Shown one piece after another: positions 56,600-64,000 of a stretch of 64,000 nt of DNA (position 1 is the first letter of the stretch; each line of letters opens with the position of its first letter). Where the stretch lies: NCBI RefSeq assembly GCF_014066305.1, contig NW_023501103.1:62001-126000 (forward strand). Reading direction: 5' to 3'. Under the pieces are notes generated by a model that ran no database searches, had not been told where the DNA came from, and was given only the letters and a program-made list of their open reading frames with translations. The translations under genes and the position numbers were made by a program. Source of the DNA: Letharia columbiana (lineage: Eukaryota > Ascomycota > Lecanoromycetes > Lecanorales > Parmeliaceae).

Positions 56600-58321
56600 G
56601 GCAAATATTCTGAATATTTTGAATATCTTTAATATCACTACTTTTTACTTAATAGCGACGTTAATGCTATATATACGAGTATATATATATGAAGTATATA
56701 TATACGAAGTATATACGCGTTATAGCGACGTTATAGTTATATATAAAGAGTATATTTATTAAATTATAATATTAATACTAAACGCACTAACTTATAAGAA
56801 AGAAGGAGAATCTTAAGACTTTATATTATATATAAAGTTCTTAATATAGCTATAAAAAGTAATCCTCTCTATATTCTCTATATTAAAATATCTATAAGTA
56901 AAGCTTAAGCTATTAATTATAATAACGATATTAGACTTTAAGTATTTATTTTAATTAAAACTAGCATTATAACTTAAATTATTACTACTATTATTAAGAT
57001 CTCTTATTTTATTATTAATCGTCTATAGAAATAAGCTTATATTAGAGAATTTGATTTTAATAAATCTTAGAAATTACTACTATTATATGTGAGTAATATA
57101 TTAAAATCTAGACGACTCTTAATTATTATTTTCGAGATTAAGAGTGCTATTATAGTCGCTATATAAAGAGATTACTATAATTATAAGAAAACTTTATTTA
57201 TATTAATTACTAAATAAAAACTCTTATTAATAATAATTCTATATATACTTAAACGAAATAATTTTCGACCTTATAAGATTATTAAAAAACCCTCTCTTAC
57301 GAAAGCTATAATGAAAGCTCGATATTAATTTACTTTACGATATTAAGATTAAACTATAAAGAAGTAAAAAAAGATAATTTAAAATAACGAAATTAGTATA
57401 ATCTTAAATTCTTAGCGAGAAAAAGTGCGTATATAGTAATAATCTAATGAAATCTTTATTAAATTTACTATACGACGTCGTTTCGTAGATATTATAGAGT
57501 TTATATTCTAGAGTTATTTCTTATATAATAAAAAGAGATTATATTATATTTGAAAAGTCGAAACTATAATTAAAAAGAAAGAATATATCGCGAATCTCGC
57601 TAAAATTAATAATACTTTAGAAACTAAGATTAAAGAAGCTTAGAAACTTAAGATCGATATACGATAAATAGATTTACGAAATCTTTCTAGTAAGAAACCC
57701 GAGTGAAAGTTTACTACTAAGACTAAAAAGTTATTATTAAGAGAAGAAGAGGGGAATTAATTAGTATCGCTATCAGAAAAGATATATATATTTTATTTCT
57801 TATACTTTCTTTTACTAGATATAGATTCTTATTTTAAAGCTTCTAAAATTTATTTAGAAGTATAAATGAAGCGACTTAATATAATAGTTATAGAAGATAA
57901 GATCTCGATCTATATATTAAAGTATTAGAAAATAGTTTATATATTAATAAATATTATTTAAATAATCTAATATAATAACTCTTCGAATCTTAATATAATT
58001 AAGTCTTATTAACTATAAATAAAGCGTTAAATTACTTAAAAGATATATTAAGAACTCGTAAAGATATCGAGAAACGATAATTATATTACTAGAATTATGA
58101 GTTTATATAGAAGAGGATTTGAAGTAAATAGAGCGAATACCGAGATATATTATAAAGGTTATTCGTCTTAAAAGCGGTAACGAGTATGAGAAGGTTATAA
58201 GAGGGTAATATACGGCTCTATAACTCTATGAAGCGAGTAAATAAATATATATATAGCTATATAAAGCATTGTTACTAGAAAATAAAGCTATCTAAGAAAA
58301 GGTTAGATTTATTAAAATGCT

Positions 58322-58366
58322 AAGCATGCCAGAGATTTAGGTGTGTGGTTTTGGTGCCACCCTCCG
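58322..58366 (-). repeat. Right terminal inverted repeat of the TIR element
   Basis: Its reverse complement begins cggagggtggcaccaaaa and ends with ggcatgctt, matching the left TIR. Confidence 0.85.
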
Positions 58367-58368
58367 TA

Positions 58369-61162
58369 GCCTGGCGGGGGAAGGTCAGCATTTTAGGTAC
58401 CTTTAGGCTTTGGTGGGGTGGTGGATCGGCGCTTGATCCGGCTTTTGGTGGAACTACGGTACTAATACCCGGACTACTTTAAGTAAGATTAAGCACCGCC
58501 ACAGCACTTCTGCGATTGGTGTGGCTGTACGGTTTTAGTAAGGTATGGCGTACGTTAGGCGCGGACCTTTACGCAAATCGTGAGTGGAGACGGTGTGGTT
58601 CGTGGGTTGACAGTTTGTCGGTTGGATGGTGTTGGGGTTGGTGATGATGGTTGTGGGAATACTGGTAGAGCAAGCTGAAGGGTTGGTCTGAGGTAGCTCA
58701 CTGAGGGTAAAGTAGAGCTGTCCTTAGAGGCAATGAAGTAGGGGAGTTTCTTCGTTCCGTTTGATGAGTCTCGGTGGTCTCATTTTATGGGCATATATTG
58801 CAAGCATGAGCTTGCTTCGATCCCATCGCTTGATTCTGCCATCAGGTCGTCCTCTTTTGTTTCTTGTTGGTTGTGGATCATCGCGTCCTGTTTGCCTGCC
58901 TCTTTCATCTCTGCATGTGCGTGGCATTTGATGTATTCTCACTTCAAAATTCTTGGATTGGGCTTGTCTTACCGGCGAAGCGGTCCTTGGAGAGGATTCA
59001 ATGCCGGGTAGGCTACAATGTTTCTCCGGATGCATTTGCGTCGTGATCGGCTGTGTTCTGGTGGGAAGTCGCCCCCGTTCTTCACTAGGTTCTCACACAT
59101 AGATACGAGAAGTGTCCAGACTGGAAAGACACTCAGTTTAGTTACTATACAGATGGCGGGCATGAAAAAGGTGGCCATGGAGCCAATAGTGGCAACAAGG
59201 TTGGTTGTCCTCGATGATGAAGTCAATCACGTCAAAAGCAGCATAGTCACTGACTTCACTCACAAGAACTCCAACGTCCTTGCTTCAGACATGCTACCTA
59301 GATCACTCGCCTTCGGCTCCAGAACCCTACATCGCCAGGCTTCTTCGGCTTTATTGTCTCTTCGCCCTTCCACAATAAGCAACCATCGAGCTTCCACCAT
59401 GCCCCTCTTCCGCCTTATCACCCCTGACGGTACCATCGAGTCTCACGACCGCGGAACGATCGATCGAGACGGCAGCATGGTGTTGTGGTGAGTACTGGCC
59501 GCACCCTTCTCGGGCATTTTCCCCCGGCCATCGCCAGCAGTCATCGACTTCATCTCTCAAGCCAGCTCCATCCTCAGAGGCGCCACCCGCAATGTGCCCG
59601 ATCTCATCAAGCTCAAACCCTGTGACAGCGACATGGGCCTCGCTATCTTGGAGCAGTACAAGGAACGCATATCCGTGACACACGGACGAGAGGCCCAGCG
59701 TACGAGCAGTAGGGGACACAATACGGAACCTATCGCGCATCTTCCCCCCCGCAAACTTTTGTCCCGGCTCGGTCGGGACCGCCGTCGGCGGACTTTGCTG
59801 ACGATATCCTTCCAGGCGATTTGTACCACGACCTCGGGCATTTCCGTCTCCGTGAGCGCTTCCAATGGAGCTAGCCTCGCTGAGTCGGTGACGCTGAGCC
59901 CGCAAATTCTCTTTACGAGGTCCCGGCGAATGAATCAATCAGTGGACCCCGGGGCCGGGGATCTCGCATTCGCTATACCATGTGGATCTTCGACCCGAAG
60001 CAAGGCTGCTCACGAGCGAGGCTGCCATTCCCCACAGCTGCCGTCGTCCGAACCCGTAGGATTGAAGTAGCTACTACGCGAGCCGAAGCAGCATGTCCAC
60101 ACCGACCATCATCATCATCATCATGGCGCGCCCGTTTCGCCAGTTGGTGGCAACGATTGGGATGTATGTGTGGGAGGACGTCTTGGACGTTTGGGCGGAT
60201 GTTTGTGAGAGGGCGAGGGGGGCTTGGGTGGTGGAGGACGGTGCGGGTGGGAGGGGTTGGAGACGGTGAGGGAGGGAGAAGGGGGAGAAGGGGGATGTGC
60301 GCTTGAGGGTTGAAGGGGTTGTGGAGTAGGAAGTTGTGGGATTCTTGCGATTGGTTTTTGTTAAGTCGAGAGGTCGAGCTAAGCGTGCGTCTTTGTGGTT
60401 TGAGAAGGATTATGATACGATTGAATTGCTTCATCGTTCTCTTCTTTCAGAGATGCGGATATGCTCTCGCAGCATTACATCCTAATTCTCAAACGCTGTC
60501 ACTGTTTCACAATTCTGGAGTTGTCAATCATACACTTCCATTCATTCAATCTCACGTCCCTCACGTGAGGCCCGAATCTAGACCCCCACCCCACTGACCC
60601 GCCTGTCAACTCAGATACCCCCCCCCCCACCCCCACACCCACCCTCCCTCCCTCCTCTTCCACATCCCCGACCCCAACCTCGACATGACCCTCTCTGACC
60701 ACGGCCGCTATATTTCCCGCGCTCCGGTCTTAAACTGCCGCAACCGCGCCGTCGATGATGTGTTCATAACGCATCAAGGGCAGGCAAATCAACAATCCTG
60801 TGGGTATGGAAAAGAGCCAGTACATATCGGATCGATTGCGGTACTGGTACTGTGATATTGAGTGTGTCGCCAAGCTCAAGTATGACATGGGGGATGTGGA
60901 TGGCAAGGGTGATGGGATTGGATATATTCACCAGGGATTTGAGACGGTGGAGATGCCTATGTATGTGAGGGGGAGGGCCGAGGAGGCGGTGCTTGCGTGA
61001 GAGCATTTGGCCTGTTTGAGGGGCCCAGGTGGAGGGAGTCTGAGCATTACTGGAGAAGGTGCTGGAGCGGTACATTATGTGTTGCACTCCCATGAGGTGC
61101 AGTGGTCTTGGCCCTTGTTCTAGTTCGAGTGGACTCGATTGGGGAAACGCCGACGCAAATGG
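58369..61162. other. Region with no firm gene between the transposon and the DUF3431 gene
   Basis: About 2.8 kb. One frame (59018-60070 +) is open on both sides of a single TGA at 59489-59491 and contains protein-like text such as MPLFRLITPDGTIESHDRGT and DFISQASSILRGATRNV. It may be a small gene or remnant. A run of cat repeats lies near 60107-60123 and a C-rich tract at 60619-60650. Nothing else is supportable. Confidence 0.4.
59400..60070 (+). pseudogene. Possible small gene interrupted by one in-frame stop
   Basis: From ATG 59400 the frame reads MPLFRLITPDGTIESHDRGT, then IDRDGSMVLW-stop at 59489-59491. It remains open to 60070 with FPRPSPAVIDFISQASSILR, NVPDLIKLKPCDSDMGLAIL and EQYKERISVTHGRE. 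The TGA lies inside a consensus donor (gtgagt). I could not find an acceptor that restores the same frame, so this is either a point-mutated gene or chance. No family is recognised. Confidence 0.3.
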
Positions 61163-62344
61163 TTATGGGGCATCTCTGCAAGAACACCCGCCCGGACCCT
61201 CTGCTTCCATACCCTTCACGTCGCAGTCCACGACCATTGCAGGATCATCGCATCTGAAAATTGTATGCCACAGCCTTTCGAGCGTGTGCCCAAATTTGGG
61301 ATTGCTAGGTATGCTCTTCCCTCTGTCCTTCTCGAACCACGTCGGCTCAGGCTCCGAGTGAATCCAATGATCTGCGGATGCATCGACGAGGGCCTGAAGA
61401 TATTGGTATATCTCACGGGGACGAGCAAGGACTCGTTTCCGTGACACGATGAAATGGCCATTGAAGGAAAGGACATGCCCTTGCAATCGCTGGCACACAT
61501 CTCCTTGCAAGATAGAGTAGATCTGCGGCCACAGCGGATAGAAATCATCCCGGCCCATGTCTGTGCAATGGCCGCAATAGCAGATGTCATGCTTCCTGTC
61601 CATGCTCATGAATCCCGTCTCGTTGCCAAAATCAGCCCGGAGCCTATCTTGCAGCCACTGCGTCATTTGCCCAGAGCCTTCTTCCTGGGCCTTTTTGAGC
61701 TTCGCCTGGGCGAAGAGTGTGAATTGTGGCGGATCGTCGTAGACGCTGAGCAGATGGTGCAAGTAGGTGCCTCCTTCTCTCCCCACGTTGGGCAGCTGGA
61801 TGACTTCATCCGCCCCACTTGCTTCCTTTATTGCCGCGAGCTCCATCGAACCCTTCGTGTAGATTATGATCCGCATTCCTAGCTCTTGCATGTAGGGTAT
61901 CGAACGCAGACTGTCCGTCCAGACTTTGATGTAGTACGGCTCCTCGGAATGATGGGCAATGACGACGTCGAGTTGTGGTTTGGGTGTGACTAGGATCTGG
62001 GAGTCAGGGATCGCATTTGGTACTTTGTTGGGTTTAACGCCATCAGAGACTGTAGCTGATGTGCCCTTCAAGTCACTGGTGGTATGCAGCTCCTCCGAAG
62101 ACGGTGCAATTGATGCATCGTTCAAGCCAGAAGAGGAGGTATCAAGGGAGGTTATATCAGACACTCTTTCCGAAGATGGCGTTGACTCATCCCCTGAGGC
62201 TCCGACATCGTGGTCGTAGGATTCCCGAAGGAACTTGGTCGGTTCGAATGTATGGGAGAGCAAGACCACCAGGAGGATGACTACAAATGTCCCGATTGCA
62301 TATCTTAAGAGCCATTGCCTTCCACCACGGCTTCCTATCTTCAT
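61163..62344 (-). CDS. DUF3431 type II membrane protein (glycosyltransferase-like)
   Basis: A single exon of 393 aa. The short basic N-terminus (MKIGSRGGRQ) and one transmembrane helix (about residues 13-32, LLRYAIGTFVVILLVVLLSH) indicate a Golgi-type II orientation. A Ser/Thr-rich stem (to about 120) follows. The luminal DUF3431 domain carries DVVIAHHSEEPYYIKVWTDS, IIIYTKGS, LPNVGREGGTYLHHLL, FTLFAQAKLKK (F-x-Q position), FYPLWPQIYSIL and FNGHFIVSRKRVLARPREIY; GREGGTYLHH and the RVL/R.R motif are hallmarks. Some relatives are annotated as glycosyltransferase-like, but activity is unproven. The domain ends near residue 350 with a cysteine-bearing tail (CDVKGMEAEGPGGCSC). Confidence 0.9.
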   Translation of the reverse strand: MKIGSRGGRQWLLRYAIGTFVVILLVVLLSHTFEPTKFLRESYDHDVGASGDESTPSSERVSDITSLDTSSSGLNDASIAPSSEELHTTSDLKGTSATVSDGVKPNKVPNAIPDSQILVTPKPQLDVVIAHHSEEPYYIKVWTDSLRSIPYMQELGMRIIIYTKGSMELAAIKEASGADEVIQLPNVGREGGTYLHHLLSVYDDPPQFTLFAQAKLKKAQEEGSGQMTQWLQDRLRADFGNETGFMSMDRKHDICYCGHCTDMGRDDFYPLWPQIYSILQGDVCQRLQGHVLSFNGHFIVSRKRVLARPREIYQYLQALVDASADHWIHSEPEPTWFEKDRGKSIPSNPKFGHTLERLWHTIFRCDDPAMVVDCDVKGMEAEGPGGCSCRDAP

Positions 62345-62548
62345 GGGTTGCTGTACGACTAAAACCAGTTTGGCGCGGAGTGGTGAGGGATAAGGCCAAC
62401 AGGCTTGCAGGAGAGCCCTGTGCCAAGGCGCGCTAGCATTCCGGATCTACCACAACCATCTTCGAAACAAAGACCAAATCGACAGAAGACGCGGAAGACC
62501 TCTATGATGATGAACATATACTCGGCTTCACCCTCATCTGTAGTTCAT
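62345..62548. promoter_or_regulatory. Promoter of the DUF3431 gene
   Basis: About 200 bp between the DUF3431 start and the MITE-like element. The MITE therefore sits in the upstream region of this gene and could affect its expression (inference). Confidence 0.3.
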
Positions 62549-62930
62549 CCCCATTTGCAAGCCCTGAAATCCGATAAACCCTGGGGGGCGGGTTATGGGG
62601 AGATAACCCCAAAAGCTCACCCCAAACCTACCATAGCCCCAAACCCAGGCGAGTTCCCCCGCCCACCGCTCGAAGAACTCGGATAGACTTAACTACACCT
62701 TTATATAGCTTTATTCAATAAAACTCCGGTTTCATAAATTCTTAAAGCTTTGAAAATGGTACTCTACTTGTACGTTTATATTTTATTTTCTCAGTTCTTT
62801 TACAATACTGACAAGAAACACCGGACTGTGAAATTTCGGAATTGAGTAGGTTCAGGGTGCGCTTTTGGGGTGGTAACCCCCAGAACCCGTCCCCAGGGTT
62901 CATTCGGATTTCAGGGCTTGCAAATGGGGG
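62549..62930. mobile_element. MITE-like element with ~75-bp terminal inverted repeats
   Basis: Left arm 62549-62623 starts ccccatttgcaagccctgaa and ends at about ctcacccc. Right arm 62855-62930, read as reverse complement, starts ccccatttgcaagccctgaa and continues through aaccctgggg, cgggtt and ccccaaaagc with about 10 mismatches. The ~230-bp centre encodes nothing. Size, long TIRs and lack of coding capacity fit a MITE. I could not define a target-site duplication; taaattgcaaatgggt just outside the right arm repeats part of the arm tip. It lies 205 bp upstream of the DUF3431 start. Confidence 0.75.
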
Positions 62931-63184
62931 TAAATTGCAAATGGGTCTGAAACCGAGTAAGTCCAGATCCGCACAGGCCAGTGGTCAGAAATACTGTCAA
63001 CCCTAGGAGCTCACGTCCTCTTATTTTTGTATACTTTCATGGGCATGAGACTGAATGGATTGACTGTTCATGTCACTTCTGGGGAACTTAGGATCTCAGC
63101 TAGGGTCTCCATGCACGACTTCTACTCAGTCCTCTTGTAAAGGCTATCAGGGCTAATCAACAAGATACGCTTGGGTGCAGTTGA
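62931..63184. other. Short region between MITE and the 3' gene fragment
   Basis: No gene read here. The missing 5' exons of the next gene may lie here or have been disrupted. Confidence 0.3.
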
Positions 63185-63638
63185 GATGTTGAACAAGTGG
63201 TCCAGTGTCTAAACGGTACCTGGATACATTCTCATGTAAATGCATATCAATGTTTGAGCAAGATTTCAAATAGCTATCCGGTCAATATTCTATCTCATAT
63301 AGCATATTCCCTGAATACGGCCCTGTCGACCTGCAAGTCCGTGGTTGCGATCGAGACGGCAAATACTACGTTATATGCTCGCAGGTATGTGTCACTGCAC
63401 TGTGTCTTTCCGTGGTCTATCTGGGTCCCGCAAATCGGTGCTGTAGCTGAGGCACAAGCACGGTCCTGCCCATTCGGTCATTTGCGTTTCACCAGCCAAG
63501 GTGGAGAAGGGCAGAACGGCAGCAGCAAAGACCGAGCCTACGCAGCCAGTACTGGACGGCAACTTACAGGAGCAAGAGGACTGGGAGCAGGTCGTGAGTC
63601 ATGAGGTGGAGGTGGATGACGATTGGATCAAGGTCTGA
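63185..63638 (+). CDS. 3' end of an unknown protein-coding gene (5' part not found)
   Basis: Three phase-0 exons can be read: up to 63235, 63274-63384 and 63447-63638, with introns of 38 and 62 nt. They give DVEQVVQCLNGTWIHSH, then LSGQYSISYSIFPEYGPVDL and QVRGCDRDGKYYVICSQ, then LRHKHGPAHSVICVSPAKVE and a strongly acidic end, EDWEQVVSHEVEVDDDWIKV-stop. The joined text is protein-like throughout with no internal stop. The frame upstream of 63185 is closed by a TGA, so the start must be in an unseen exon or is lost. No family is recognised. A MITE lies only 250 bp upstream, so disruption of this gene is possible. The 38-nt intron is unusually short. Confidence 0.5.
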
Positions 63639-63724
63639 AAGATGTAGATGTCCGAGGAGTACCGTTGATAGTGGCTGATGGTAGGATCGCCGAAGTACCA
63701 TCAAGAATTTGCTGACTCTGCCAG

Positions 63725-63979
63725 TCTCTTGCTTAGATCGAAAGGGTATCTGCGTTCTACATGTCCTACCGGTGCTTCGGCGAGCGAAGTCGATGTTTGC
63801 TGCAGCTTACGTGGCTGATTGTTCGCCAAATTTGAGCTGGTCGGCAAACAGTTTCTTGCTTAGATCAAAAGGGTAACTGCATTCTTCGTGTCAGATAAAT
63901 GCTTCGGCGAGCCAAGTCGTTGAATTTTGCCTCGAGTTGACGTGGCCGGTTGTTTGCCAAAGTGAGCTGGTCGGCAAAC
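63725..63979. repeat. Two-copy tandem repeat, unit about 127 bp
   Basis: Copy 1 (63725-63851) and copy 2 (63852-63979) both start with tcttgcttagatc and share tgcttcggcgagc, aagtcg, acgtgg and gagctggtcggcaaaca, with perhaps a quarter of positions different. The array may continue past the window edge. Confidence 0.75.
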
Positions 63980-64000
63980 ATATTTTCGCATCCTACCATC

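Larger units (their letters stand above)
56548..58366. mobile_element. Degenerate TIR DNA transposon (TA-flanked, Tc1-mariner/pogo/Fot1-sized) with RIP-like interior
   Basis: Imperfect terminal inverted repeats of about 45-52 bp face each other: left 56548-56599 (cggagggtggcatcaaaa ... taaatctcttggcatgctt) and right 58322-58366 (aagcatgccagagattta ... ggtgccaccctccg). Both ends abut a TA dinucleotide (56546-56547 and 58367-58368), the target duplication of Tc1-mariner/pogo elements; the total length of 1.8 kb also fits. The interior (about 56620-58310) is extremely AT-rich with stops in every frame and no readable transposase. By eye it has only about four CpA dinucleotides, while CpG and CpT persist. 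This is the context expected from repeat-induced point mutation (RIP), which converts CpA to TpA. The TIRs keep normal composition. Confidence 0.85.

Noticed and set aside
59351..59938. 195-codon minus-strand frame
   Set aside because: Antisense to the protein-like frame at 59400-60070, with Gly/Arg-rich, shadow-like composition.
60100..60125. cat-repeat tract as a regulatory or coding repeat
   Set aside because: Only about six units, with no gene around it; treated as simple sequence.

Overview
The window is nuclear DNA from a filamentous ascomycete (Pezizomycotina). Three observations support this: introns are short (mostly 46-65 nt) with GT...AG ends and often a CTAAC-like branch site; several protein families are typical of these fungi (GH17-But2, CRH-type GH16, DUF3431, DUF7703-like 7-TM, fungal F-box proteins, small cysteine-containing secreted proteins); and there is a RIP-like AT-rich transposon relic. 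A dothideomycete is my best guess, but that is inference.

The left part (1-40 kb) is mostly housekeeping. In order: the 5' end of TRA1 (-), a secreted GH17-But2 glucanase-like protein (-), splicing factor YJU2 (+), the PP2A B56 subunit RTS1 (-, 8 exons), TFIIIC subunit TFC1 (+), a short unknown gene (-), a secreted Kex2-site protein (+), APC/C subunit CDC16/APC6 (+), a BTB protein (-), eIF4A-III/FAL1 (-) divergent from SF3a60/PRP9 (+), a GPI-anchored CRH transglycosylase with long Ser/Thr repeats (+), two unknown genes (-), a KEN-box nuclear protein (+), a cysteine-rich secreted protein (-) and a large ATP-dependent DNA ligase-like protein (+).

The right part (40-64 kb) is accessory. It holds a SnoaL/NTF2-like protein, small secreted proteins at 43.7 and 46.7 kb, three F-box-type genes (44.5, 45.6 and 48.1 kb), a single-pass membrane protein, a decayed PAN/apple-like gene, a seven-helix membrane protein, a DUF3431 type II membrane protein and an unknown 3' gene end. 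It also contains a 1.8 kb TIR element with TA at both ends and an almost CpA-free interior (56548-58366), a 0.38 kb MITE-like inverted repeat (62549-62930) and a two-copy tandem repeat at the right edge.

A pattern runs across the window. YJU2, TFC1, SF3a60 and an F-box gene each need exactly one base added or removed, in or beside a G/C homopolymer, to regain a full-length reading frame. Two further genes show likely frame breaks. Homopolymer-length errors in the sequence are the simplest explanation. I saw no tRNA, rRNA, CRISPR array or secondary-metabolite backbone gene. I found no convincing new multi-gene system. The best leads are the transposon whose decay stops at its TIRs, the ligase-like protein with an unrecognised C-terminal domain, and the set of small secreted proteins.
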